A stretch of DNA of 64,000 nt from an uncultured Pseudomonadota bacterium (GTDB taxonomy: Bacteria > Pseudomonadota > Alphaproteobacteria > RF32 > CAG-239). The stretch is from the NCBI GenBank assembly GCA_949295025.1, contig CASFJK010000003.1, forward strand, positions 1-64,000. The letters run 5' to 3'. Of the stretch, positions 8,569 through 17,504 are shown one piece after another. Each line of letters begins with the position of its first letter. Positions within the stretch are counted from its first letter, which is position 1. The translations under genes were made by a program, and so were the position numbers. The notes beneath the pieces are model-generated. The model ran no database searches and had not been told where the DNA came from. It worked only from the letters and a program-made list of their open reading frames with translations.

Positions 8569-10251
8569 TTATCTCTTTCCTATTATTTTTTTTAAAAGAC
8601 TTGATTTTGATGAATTATTTTTTATTTGTTTGTCTTTTGACCGCATCAAACTTAAACCTTTTTGTTCATCTTCATTGGTTGTATATACTTCAAACAACAC
8701 CGGTTTATCATATGATTTTGTACAAAATTCTTTGATTTTTTCTTCCAACATATCTTTTGAAGATACCGTCATATAATGAAATGAGCAAGCTTCTGCCCAA
8801 CCTTTTATTCCTCCTTTATTATGTCCGGCTGCGGCTACCAGAACATCTGTTTTTTCTTTAAAAGGTCCTTCCAGCAAAGGATTGAGGCGAAATTCTTCTC
8901 CTCTATTGTTATTTACAACCAAAATACGCAGATTATTTTTTATCTCGCGAATTCCTAATGCATTCATGTCATAAAAAAAGGCTAAATCACCAAAAAGCGC
9001 AAAAACTTTTTTATCTGATGCTAAAGATTGGCCTATGGCTGAAGAAACGGGTCCATCTATTCCAAAACCACCAACATTACAAACAACATTTATATTGTTT
9101 GGTAATTGGAAAAAGTTCATGTTTCGTAACGAATTTAAAATTCCTAAATGCAGTGAAGAATTTTCCGGAATATATTGAGATAAATATTGACAAACCAAGG
9201 CATTACACAAAGGCAACTCCGGTGTTTTTATTTTTTTGCACGCAGCGTCAAGTTTGTTGTAAAAAACGGTTGAAGATGAATGTTCTGCCTTCAATGATGA
9301 AAAGAAATCTTCTTCTTTACATGCAAAAAGTTTTGACACAGGACGTCCACATCGGCTATGAAATTCGCCATCAGGAGAAATTCGCCAATAATTTACTTTT
9401 TTGAATAATTTTCCCGATGAATATTCTCCGGAAATGCCTCCCATATCTATCATTATATCCGGAATAAAATCGGCATCTGTTTGCTCAACTATTTGTGAAA
9501 TTAAAATTTTATTTGAGCCATGATAATTTGAGGTATGATCACAAAAAACAGCTGCATTATATGACTGAGCAAAATCTGAAAGAGCCTTTTCTTCCATAGT
9601 GGAAAAATTTTTATGTTCTCCAACAAATATGCCGATTTTTTTATTATTTAATTCATTTTTTAAAGAGCCAAAATTATCTTTATATAGTTTTGTTATCCAA
9701 AAATCTTGAGGTAATTTATGTGTTGTAAAAGACATTAATTTTGGTGAATTAACAACATTTATATGTATGGGCATATGCATGGCAAAAGCTTTTGTCAATG
9801 CGGCGTTGATATAAGATATACACTTATTTTTATCAGCATCTGAATCAATAACAGGTAACTCTATTGATAGTGCTTTTACATCATTTTGAGAGACGCTGCG
9901 ATCTAAAGTCTGAGGTTCTAAATTAAACTTATTAGAATAATGTGTATATGTAATAGCAATAATCGGAAGTTTGCGGTAAAAAGCTTCGGTTAATGCTGAT
10001 AAATAATTTCGAGATGCCGTAGCGCCCGTACAGGTTATAACTACAGGCTCTCCCGTTTCAAAAGCTAATCCTGTTGCAACATAAGCGGCACTTCTTTCAT
10101 CGACCACGGAAAAACACTTAAAATCTTTATCTTCTTGCACACATAAATTAAAACCTGCGTTTTGCGTTCCAGGACTGGAGACAATATATTTTATTCCATA
10201 AGCTTTTAACATTGCTACCAGATATAGCGTGGTGTGATCATCAACATACAT
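8569..10251 (-). CDS. MenD-like thiamine-diphosphate-dependent enzyme
   Basis: A 560-residue protein with the three-domain TPP-enzyme layout. The N-terminal pyrimidine domain has SSPGTQN (25-31) and the activating Glu52 in DERSAAYVATGLA. The middle domain is less conserved (about 190-340). The C-terminal diphosphate domain has NVGGFGIDGPVSSAIG and the TPP motif GDLAFFYDMN...VVNNN (421-449). Closest in pattern to MenD (SEPHCHC synthase). Since no menaquinone genes are visible and it sits among glycosyltransferases, it may instead perform a MenD-type decarboxylation/carboligation of a 2-oxo acid for a surface glycan. Good GGAG ribosome site. Confidence 0.8.
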   Translation of the reverse strand: MYVDDHTTLYLVAMLKAYGIKYIVSSPGTQNAGFNLCVQEDKDFKCFSVVDERSAAYVATGLAFETGEPVVITCTGATASRNYLSALTEAFYRKLPIIAITYTHYSNKFNLEPQTLDRSVSQNDVKALSIELPVIDSDADKNKCISYINAALTKAFAMHMPIHINVVNSPKLMSFTTHKLPQDFWITKLYKDNFGSLKNELNNKKIGIFVGEHKNFSTMEEKALSDFAQSYNAAVFCDHTSNYHGSNKILISQIVEQTDADFIPDIMIDMGGISGEYSSGKLFKKVNYWRISPDGEFHSRCGRPVSKLFACKEEDFFSSLKAEHSSSTVFYNKLDAACKKIKTPELPLCNALVCQYLSQYIPENSSLHLGILNSLRNMNFFQLPNNINVVCNVGGFGIDGPVSSAIGQSLASDKKVFALFGDLAFFYDMNALGIREIKNNLRILVVNNNRGEEFRLNPLLEGPFKEKTDVLVAAAGHNKGGIKGWAEACSFHYMTVSSKDMLEEKIKEFCTKSYDKPVLFEVYTTNEDEQKGLSLMRSKDKQIKNNSSKSSLLKKIIGKR

Positions 10252-10254
10252 ATA

Positions 10255-12357
10255 TTATTCTCCTATTGCTTGTAATATGAAATCATAAGAAATTTTGCGC
10301 CACTTCATCAGCACTTCATCAATATTTGCAATTTCTATGACAAAATCCTCTAGATTTTGTTTGCCTTCAACCATATCATTAAAAACAATCTTATCTTTGG
10401 GTAATGAAAACATGTCAAATAAACTATAGAGTCTAGATATTGGGGAATTTCGATGTGCCAAAGCTACAAATTTTTTCTTAAAAAGAATGCAAAAACAAAG
10501 TGCATGAAATGAATCTGTTATAACTAAGTTTGAATTTTTGATTGCAGAAAGCCAGTTTTCAATTGTTAAAGAACTTCCCAGCATGTTTTTCTCTGTTAGT
10601 TTTTGTAAATCGGGATTTAAAATATAGTAAACTGTTTCTTGATATTTAAAATCACTCAACAAAGGCGCCCAATCTATTAAAAAGACAGGATCCAAGACCT
10701 GAATGCCTTTTACATGGAAAGTATCATTCAATATCTTAACACCATCACTTTCTCTGACCGAGATAGCATTGAAATTTTTAAAAAAAGTTCCAACTTTTTT
10801 GATATCTTTAGTTTTTCCATCAAACTTGCTTGTTCCAAAAGAGGCTGCATAAGCTATTTTTTTATTTTTTCTATCAACAAAAGACAGATAATATATTCCC
10901 TTTTCTTTTTTTACAAATCGATGTCTAAAGACTTGATCACTTCCAACCACAAATACATTAAAATCTTTATTTAATTTTTTCAGTTGGTTGGCAGATACTT
11001 TTGATGTCAAAGGTAAATTCTTAGATTTAAATTCTTCAAAATTAGAACAATCTTTAACATTTCTTCCTTTATAGAAATTTGCAACATAATTAATATTTTT
11101 TGCTTCATATCCCATATCTGACAAATATTTATTAAGAGCATAGGCTGTCAGAACCGCTCCATAATTTTCATTTTCAAAGAAAAAATTTAAAATGCCTATT
11201 TTGGTTTGTTTTTTGATGGTTAATTGACACAATTGCATAAATTGCCTTGCTATATTTTCGGCATCAAAACGATAAATATTTTGACTGGCAGTTTTTATAA
11301 TTTCATCTTTTTTAATTTTATTTGTAAGCACATCTCTCATGACGTTGGCTAATGCTGAGCTATCACCAACAGGATAAAGCACCCCACCCTTTCCTTTAAG
11401 CAAAATTTCTGCCGGACCAGACGGGCAGTCTGATGCTATGTTTAATGTTCCTAGAATAGCTCCTTCAACCAAAACATTACTCAAACCTTCACTCGGGCTA
11501 GATAAAATATTGGCAAGAGCATGCTTGATGTATACATATGGATTTTCAACATTTCCTATAAATAGGACACGATTTGTTAAATTCTTGTCTTGAACATATT
11601 TTTTATAGTAGCTTTGCGTATTTCCATCTCCTACAAATAACAATGTAACATCGGGAAACTGCAAAGCAATCTGTTCAAAAGCATCAATAACTGTTTTATG
11701 ATCTTTATCTCTATCTAAACGCCCTACAAAAACAAAATATTTATCTGGTAATTCTAAACTAAGAGTTTCAGATGCCATATTTTGAATTTTTTCAATATCA
11801 AAAGGATTGTAAATCTGTTTTACTTTATTTGGGGCACTGCAGGTCTTTAAAAGTTCTGTTTCAAAAGATTTTGTAATCACAACAAAATTGTTATATAGCT
11901 TCAGATATTTATTATTAAGATATTGCAATTTTTTTGCATATTGATCATAACCGGAGTGATACCATCCGATTTTAGGAATATCTATACCAACCAGCAAATC
12001 AGAAAAAGAACAGTTAAAATAATCTATTACTAAATTTTGTTTTTTCAGATATTGCTTCAAAAAATATTTAATTCTTATTTTTTGAATGCAATTAAAACTT
12101 TTAAAAAGAAATTTTTTGACATTAGATACACTATCTTTTTTATAATTTATCAGTTGATAAGGAATAATTTGTAAATCTATTCCGTTTTTTTGACAAAAGT
12201 TGGTAAATTGTTCTTCAACATTTGGTGTTTTGACTAAGATTGAAAAATGATATGTCTGATTTTTTACAGATTTTTCTAACAATTGAACCAAAGATTTTTC
12301 AATTCCGCCTGTAATAAACTGAGTCATACAAAAAGTAATATTAATCTGTTTATTCAT
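10255..12357 (-). CDS. GT4 glycosyltransferase - polysaccharide pyruvyltransferase fusion
   Basis: About 700 residues in two enzymes. Residues 1-380 are a GT-B family 4 glycosyltransferase: GGIEKSLVQLL near the start, FVFVGRLDRDKDH, and the donor-site SEGLSNVLVEGA with the E-x7-E pair near 290/298. Residues about 386-700 are a polysaccharide pyruvyltransferase (CsaB/PF04230 type): KIGILNFFFENENYGAVL, VVGSDQVFRH and TDSFHALCF. The product could both add a sugar and place a ketal pyruvate. ATG at 12357 with an upstream AAAGAGAA site is chosen over the longer TTG start at 12378. Confidence 0.85.
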   Translation of the reverse strand: MNKQINITFCMTQFITGGIEKSLVQLLEKSVKNQTYHFSILVKTPNVEEQFTNFCQKNGIDLQIIPYQLINYKKDSVSNVKKFLFKSFNCIQKIRIKYFLKQYLKKQNLVIDYFNCSFSDLLVGIDIPKIGWYHSGYDQYAKKLQYLNNKYLKLYNNFVVITKSFETELLKTCSAPNKVKQIYNPFDIEKIQNMASETLSLELPDKYFVFVGRLDRDKDHKTVIDAFEQIALQFPDVTLLFVGDGNTQSYYKKYVQDKNLTNRVLFIGNVENPYVYIKHALANILSSPSEGLSNVLVEGAILGTLNIASDCPSGPAEILLKGKGGVLYPVGDSSALANVMRDVLTNKIKKDEIIKTASQNIYRFDAENIARQFMQLCQLTIKKQTKIGILNFFFENENYGAVLTAYALNKYLSDMGYEAKNINYVANFYKGRNVKDCSNFEEFKSKNLPLTSKVSANQLKKLNKDFNVFVVGSDQVFRHRFVKKEKGIYYLSFVDRKNKKIAYAASFGTSKFDGKTKDIKKVGTFFKNFNAISVRESDGVKILNDTFHVKGIQVLDPVFLIDWAPLLSDFKYQETVYYILNPDLQKLTEKNMLGSSLTIENWLSAIKNSNLVITDSFHALCFCILFKKKFVALAHRNSPISRLYSLFDMFSLPKDKIVFNDMVEGKQNLEDFVIEIANIDEVLMKWRKISYDFILQAIGE

Positions 12358-12374
12358 ATTATTCTCTTTTCTTA

Positions 12375-14885
12375 TCAATCGTTAGGATTTCCTATGGCAA
12401 ACTCATATTTGCCGGCATAAGATATTTTTAGAATTTTGGTTCTTAGTTTGGGAAACAAATGAATTTTTATCATTTTCAATCCTTTTGTTTTAATTGTTAT
12501 TGGGAAAAACAAACAAATCACAAACCTTTGTAAAGGTGTTAACCAAACTAATTTTTTATTTTGTTTTATATTCCAAAAATGTGTTTTTGCAGCAAATAAT
12601 GGAACATAAATACAATTATCTGCAAGCGGCGATTTTTTCACATCACACATAGCTATCATATCTTTTTTGGTAGGATTATTCACATATGCCTCAATAAGAG
12701 CAAGAATATCATTATCATCTTCGGTAAGATTTAGACCGCACAACCGATTTTGCATATCTGATACAAAATTAATAACCCCTTTTTCCATTCTCTTGCAGAT
12801 ATCTTGCCGTATATGTTCTGCCTGAGTTAAATTAGACTGATAAAGAGGCTGACCATCTTTCATGGTGATGATTGGATTTTCTGGAGCAGAAAAAATAAAT
12901 TCAATAAGGTCAGATTTATTATCATATGTTAGTCTGATTTTATTTTTATCACTCACAAAATTATAATATTTACTATCGTTTTTTTTACGCAAATTGGTTG
13001 AAATATAAAAACCTGTTGTTTTTATTTGCGCTTCTTTTTCAATTAATCTTTGACCAGATAATTGTTCACTAATGGTATCTACTGTACCTATTTTTTTATT
13101 TTTACCACAAATTTGTTCAATATATTTTGTATATCCGGTTTTTAATTTTTCTGTTTTTGCTAAATTTTTAAACATATCAAAATGTTGCTCAAAAAATTTA
13201 TTGGCCTTTAATTTTCCAACATTTTGATGGAAATAATCGCAAACAATTTTGGCTTGTTTTTCTTTTGAATAATCAAAATCTAAATTAGCCGTATAATTTA
13301 ATATTCTTGGAGCATAGATATAATTGGTTTCAATTGATGAAATCATATTAAAGACTTTTTGAGCAATATAACCATCTCTGGCTATAAACAAAATCTTTTT
13401 TAGTTTCTCTTCTTCTGCAACTTTTCGAATGAAGTTTGCATAAGCATAAACTATTGGACCAGCATATTTATACCCAAAATTTTCCCAATAATCACTCGTT
13501 TGTATTTTTTGAGAAATTAAAGAGCTCACAACCGAAGAAAATAAAGAATTTTGAGTTTTCTTTAGAAAATATTTAATTTGTTTATCTTTTTTATTAAATT
13601 TTTTTTGAGAATTTTCGTAAAGATATGATGAAATTCCCATTTTTTTGGCATTTTTATAATCCGATTTGAGATTATCTCCAATATGTAACATTTCATATGG
13701 TTTTATTTTCAAATCTTGGAGAATGTGCGTATACAACTCTCCGTTATCTTTTCTTTTGTTTACTTGGTTGGAAAGATATAATTTCTTATAACCTTCTATA
13801 TGCTGTCTTTTTAAGACTTTTTCAACAAAATCATAAGGTAAATACATATCTGAAGTGATGATCACTATTTTATTCCGGGACTTTGCATAATCATAAATTT
13901 CTTTCATTTCTTTGTTGAGAATAAGTCCTGAATATTCGAGATCCAGCTCAACTTGCTTAAATTGTTTATATTGAGGTAATACACTGTATATATCATCCAG
14001 ATTGGCTTCTTTATCTTTTCCATTTTGGGCATAGAAGTCTTTTTCTGCATTTTTTCTGGCTGTTGCAAAACCTGAAATCTGATATTCTTTCTCTATTAAC
14101 TCAAAGAGATCTTCAGGTTTTCTATATGGGCGTAATAACAATGTATCAAAAATATCAAATGAAATAACTTTTTTTTCTTCTATAAGACGACATATTCTGT
14201 TTTTTCTTAAGATATTTTCTTTGATTTCTTGGCTGGCTTTTGTCATTTGTCTTGATGCCCTTTTGGATTCATTTGACAGATGATCTCTATATAAAAACAA
14301 CACTTCTTGAATATTGTGAAATTGTGTTTTATCTGCTAAGCGGCACCATAGAGCATAATCTTCTGCAGGGCTGTATTGAGATTCATATATAATATCATTA
14401 TCTTTAAGAACCTTTTTTCTAATCATTGACGCCGGATGCAACAATGGACATGAATTCATTAGCGATTTAACAATTTGTTTGTGATTTTCAGGTTTTTTCT
14501 TAATTTTTATATCAGGAAAGCGTTGATACCAACAACTCACAACCCCACATTCAGGATGCGCATCTAGATATACTGCTTGTTTTTCAAAACGTGTCGGTAA
14601 GGAGATATCATCATGATCCATTACAGCAATATATTCACCTTGAGCCATATCTAAAAGGCGATTTCTTGTTCCTGAGATGCCTAAATTTTGCTCATTTCGG
14701 TAATATTTAATGCGTTCGTCTTTATAAGAATTGATAATTTTTTCGCATTTTTCATCTTGAGGACAGTCATCCACAATCAAAAGCTCAAAATCTGTAAATG
14801 TTTGCGCTAAAATGGAATCTATACATTCTTGTAAATATTCTGGTTTGGTTTTATAAACTGCGAGACATACTGAAATTTTAGGCAT
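12375..14885 (-). CDS. GT2 glycosyltransferase - HAD domain fusion
   Basis: An 836-residue protein. Residues 1-230 are a GT-A family 2 glycosyltransferase (SVCLAVYKTKPEYLQECIDSIL, the metal-binding DHDD at 90-93, then SPAEDYALWCRLA). Residues about 238-440 are a HAD-type domain (SFDIFDTLLLRP at 242-252, IITSDMYLP, and HIGDNLKSDYKNAKKMG). The rest (about 440-836) is the helical extension common to these wall/polysaccharide HAD proteins, with ILFIARDGYIAQKVF. It probably adds a sugar to a surface glycan, and the HAD part may hydrolyse a phospho-intermediate. First gene of the cluster, about 115 nt after a predicted promoter. Confidence 0.85.
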   Translation of the reverse strand: MPKISVCLAVYKTKPEYLQECIDSILAQTFTDFELLIVDDCPQDEKCEKIINSYKDERIKYYRNEQNLGISGTRNRLLDMAQGEYIAVMDHDDISLPTRFEKQAVYLDAHPECGVVSCWYQRFPDIKIKKKPENHKQIVKSLMNSCPLLHPASMIRKKVLKDNDIIYESQYSPAEDYALWCRLADKTQFHNIQEVLFLYRDHLSNESKRASRQMTKASQEIKENILRKNRICRLIEEKKVISFDIFDTLLLRPYRKPEDLFELIEKEYQISGFATARKNAEKDFYAQNGKDKEANLDDIYSVLPQYKQFKQVELDLEYSGLILNKEMKEIYDYAKSRNKIVIITSDMYLPYDFVEKVLKRQHIEGYKKLYLSNQVNKRKDNGELYTHILQDLKIKPYEMLHIGDNLKSDYKNAKKMGISSYLYENSQKKFNKKDKQIKYFLKKTQNSLFSSVVSSLISQKIQTSDYWENFGYKYAGPIVYAYANFIRKVAEEEKLKKILFIARDGYIAQKVFNMISSIETNYIYAPRILNYTANLDFDYSKEKQAKIVCDYFHQNVGKLKANKFFEQHFDMFKNLAKTEKLKTGYTKYIEQICGKNKKIGTVDTISEQLSGQRLIEKEAQIKTTGFYISTNLRKKNDSKYYNFVSDKNKIRLTYDNKSDLIEFIFSAPENPIITMKDGQPLYQSNLTQAEHIRQDICKRMEKGVINFVSDMQNRLCGLNLTEDDNDILALIEAYVNNPTKKDMIAMCDVKKSPLADNCIYVPLFAAKTHFWNIKQNKKLVWLTPLQRFVICLFFPITIKTKGLKMIKIHLFPKLRTKILKISYAGKYEFAIGNPND

Positions 14886-15007
14886 TGCTTGTTCTCTTTA
14901 TTTACTTTTTAGACTTTGAATGATCTTAAATTTTTAAGTAGATAAGGTTTATGAGTAATACATAAAAATCTATTTATCCCAGAACATCCTCTTATAAATT
15001 AGCCATA

Positions 15008-15035
15008 ATACTAAGCGTAAATAATATAAAGTCAA
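15008..15035 (-). promoter_or_regulatory. Predicted promoter of the glycan cluster
   Basis: On the minus strand TTGACT (15030-15035), a 16-bp spacer, then TAGTAT (15008-15013). This would give a leader of about 115 nt before the GT2-HAD start at 14885. The 265-bp gap between the genes holds nothing else that I can identify. Confidence 0.6.
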
Positions 15036-15150
15036 CTTTTATTTGCATGATATGTTATATAATTTTACATGATATATTATACATTACTCAGCACACAAAA
15101 CTTATCGTTGCATTTTTATCGACACAACGATCAAAGTCTTTTTTATTTTT

Positions 15151-15597
15151 TTACAAATCAATGATATCTGTTACATGAAAATTTTCATCATATATAAAGC
15201 GTCTTTTTACATATTTTCCGGCAATGATTTCCGGTAAAAAGTTTCGGTCTGCCTCTCTCATCTCATCATAAGGAATTTTATCTTCATCGACCCAATACAA
15301 TGTGACTTCATCTGCTTTTTCATGAAGATGGCCACTGAATTTTGTACTTTTATATACATAAACATAAAATTCTTTTGTCGGAAACTCTATGTATCCGACT
15401 TGTACCGGATTTTCAATTTTTAAGCCTGTTTCTTCAAAGGTTTCTCTTATGACACAGTCTTCCATGGTTTCATTAGATTCTTTTTTTCCTCCTGGAAAAT
15501 TCATGCATCCTTCATTGATGCCTCTTTGATGTTTTATCATTAGAAATTTATGATTTTTTACATCCTCTATAATAGATAAAGAAGCTTCTTTTTTCAT
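15151..15597 (-). CDS. Nudix hydrolase (MutT/8-oxo-dGTPase-like)
   Basis: A 148-residue Nudix protein. The box GKKESNETMEDCVIRETFEETGL (about residues 37-59) fits G-x5-E-x7-R-E-x-x-E-E-x-G-[LIV], with Thr where a hydrophobic residue is usual after RE. The surrounding MNFPGGK and the short length resemble MutT-type 8-oxo-(d)GTP hydrolases, but the substrate cannot be fixed from sequence. Shine-Dalgarno AAAGGT precedes the ATG. It is a single gene on the minus strand between the glycan cluster and a divergent GNAT gene. Confidence 0.88.
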   Translation of the reverse strand: MKKEASLSIIEDVKNHKFLMIKHQRGINEGCMNFPGGKKESNETMEDCVIRETFEETGLKIENPVQVGYIEFPTKEFYVYVYKSTKFSGHLHEKADEVTLYWVDEDKIPYDEMREADRNFLPEIIAGKYVKRRFIYDENFHVTDIIDL

Positions 15598-15792
15598 TTT
15601 TTTACCTTTAAATTGTTTAATGTCATTTAATGATAACTCTTTTTATAAAAAATGCCATCATCTTTTTTATATTATATAATTTTCAATTAGCTATGATATT
15701 TTTAGTAACCATAATATACTTTTTTTTAATATTACAAAGATATAGTTTATATCACAATTTCATAAATATCTTAGATTAAAACAGGATAAAAA

Positions 15793-16452
15793 ATGCTCAA
15801 ATTTGTATCTGTTAATTCAAGCAATTTACACATTGCTCAAGAAGTGCAAAAAAAGATTTTTCCTAAAGAATATAAAAATGATACCATAGAAAATTCATTA
15901 TCTTCAAACCCCGAATATCTCTCCCAATTTTGGCTGGTAAAGGATGGAAAAAAATTTATCGGTTTAACCGGAATATACTTTTATCCACAATATCCTAAAG
16001 ACGCTTGGCTCAACTGGTTTGGTGTTATTCCTGAATTTCGTCGTAAAGGATATGGTCGAAAAATATTCAATCGTACTTATGCTTATGCTCGTCGCTTAAA
16101 GTTTGATAATTTCAGACTGTATACAGATACTAAAGATAATGAAGCAACTTTGGCTTTTTATCGCTCTCTTAAAATGAAAGAAGAAAAATATATTCCTGAA
16201 CAAGATGATTTTACCGATATTTTGCTTTTTTCAAAATCTTGTCATCCTTTTAGAAAAAGAGTTCCTTCTTGGGGAAATAAATATCTTTACATTCAAGAGC
16301 AACTTCTCTTATCTCAAAATGATATGTTGTCTTATGTAAAGAAAAAAACCTCGCTGTCATTATTGATTTTTCTAAAACATCCTTCTGTATTTTGGCGTTT
16401 TTGCAGAATGTTTTTCTGGAACAATAAATGTTTTAAATCTTTGGAAAAATAA
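15793..16452 (+). CDS. GNAT family acetyltransferase
   Basis: A 219-residue protein. Residues 1-150 form the GNAT fold: FWLVKDGKKFIGLTGIYF, then WFGVIPEFRRKGYGRKIF with the acetyl-CoA-binding R-x-x-G-x-G near residue 84, and NEATLAFYRSLKMKEE. The last 60 residues are basic, aromatic-rich and not part of the fold. The start has an AGGAT site. Only 5 nt separate it from the acyltransferase gene, so they are likely co-transcribed. Substrate unknown. Confidence 0.87.
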   Translation: MLKFVSVNSSNLHIAQEVQKKIFPKEYKNDTIENSLSSNPEYLSQFWLVKDGKKFIGLTGIYFYPQYPKDAWLNWFGVIPEFRRKGYGRKIFNRTYAYARRLKFDNFRLYTDTKDNEATLAFYRSLKMKEEKYIPEQDDFTDILLFSKSCHPFRKRVPSWGNKYLYIQEQLLLSQNDMLSYVKKKTSLSLLIFLKHPSVFWRFCRMFFWNNKCFKSLEK

Positions 16453-16457
16453 AAAAG

Positions 16458-17504
16458 ATGAAAAAAAATTATGTTTACTTAACAAAAGAACAATCTTTGT
16501 TTTTGAAAGGGATTGCCATATTTTGCATTCTCTCACATAATTTTTTTCATCTTTTTTCACCAATTACATTCGAAAATGAAATGTTGTTTAACGCTGAATA
16601 TTTTGCTCAATTTTTGCAAGATTTTAGTTGGAAAAACAGCATAAACTGTTTTTTTTCTTTTTTTGGATTTTATGGGGTTTATGTATTTATTTTTTTAAGT
16701 GGATACGGTCTCTGCAAAAAATATCAATCTCAACCTCAAAAGCCTTTATCTTTTACATTAAAATATATATTTAAAACATACAAATTGCTTATATTTTCTT
16801 CTATGCTCTATTTGATTTTGGCTCCAGAAATCCAGCTAAAGGGTCTGTTATATGTTTTAACATTGAGTGCCAATTTTGATGCCGTTACTCTATATGCCGC
16901 TTGTGGTCCTTGGTGGTTTTTTGCTCTCATTATTCAACTTTATATTTTGTTCTTTTTTCTCTATAAAATAATATCAAAAGATATTTTTAACATTGTCTTT
17001 ATTTTGTTTTTCTATCTGTTATCTGCGATTTCTTGGAGCAAGTATATAGGTGTAACAACCATTTTCTATGCCAATGCATTAGGTCATTTACCCGAATTTT
17101 GTTTAGGCATTTTTGTTGCTTGTTATGAAGAAAAATTGAGTTTTATTCATTCCAAAAAACTTAACCTTACAGCTTTATTAATCTCTTTAATAGTTATTAT
17201 TGCAGCACAACTGAATATATATGCTTTTATGTTAAGTTTTACTTTCAGCGCCATATTATTTTTAAGTGCATATAAGCTTTTTCCTTCCCAAAACAATTTT
17301 TGGATTTTTACCGGCAAAATCAGCCCTTTTCTTTTTGGATTAAACGGATTTTTGTTTAGAGAATATTTTGTTAGTTTGGCTGAACAAAGCTCGTCAGTTT
17401 GGGAACCAAACGGATATTGGCTTATTTGGCTCTTTATTAACTATGCCTTTGCTTATGCATCATACAAACTTTTTAATTTGAAAAAAGCTTTAATATCTTC
17501 ATAA
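16458..17504 (+). CDS. Acyltransferase-3 family membrane protein
   Basis: A 348-residue integral membrane protein with about ten hydrophobic helices. The N-terminus (SLFLKGIAIFCILSHNFFHLF) carries the family-typical helix with a His that may be catalytic, and FLSGYGLCKKY fits the conserved F-x-S-G-[FY] region of OafA/WecH-type acyltransferases. Such enzymes O-acylate sugars or lipids at the inner membrane. The last 32 bp overlap, tail to tail, the convergent APH-like gene. Its nearness to the glycan cluster suggests surface-glycan decoration, but this is inference. Confidence 0.78.
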   Translation: MKKNYVYLTKEQSLFLKGIAIFCILSHNFFHLFSPITFENEMLFNAEYFAQFLQDFSWKNSINCFFSFFGFYGVYVFIFLSGYGLCKKYQSQPQKPLSFTLKYIFKTYKLLIFSSMLYLILAPEIQLKGLLYVLTLSANFDAVTLYAACGPWWFFALIIQLYILFFFLYKIISKDIFNIVFILFFYLLSAISWSKYIGVTTIFYANALGHLPEFCLGIFVACYEEKLSFIHSKKLNLTALLISLIVIIAAQLNIYAFMLSFTFSAILFLSAYKLFPSQNNFWIFTGKISPFLFGLNGFLFREYFVSLAEQSSSVWEPNGYWLIWLFINYAFAYASYKLFNLKKALISS

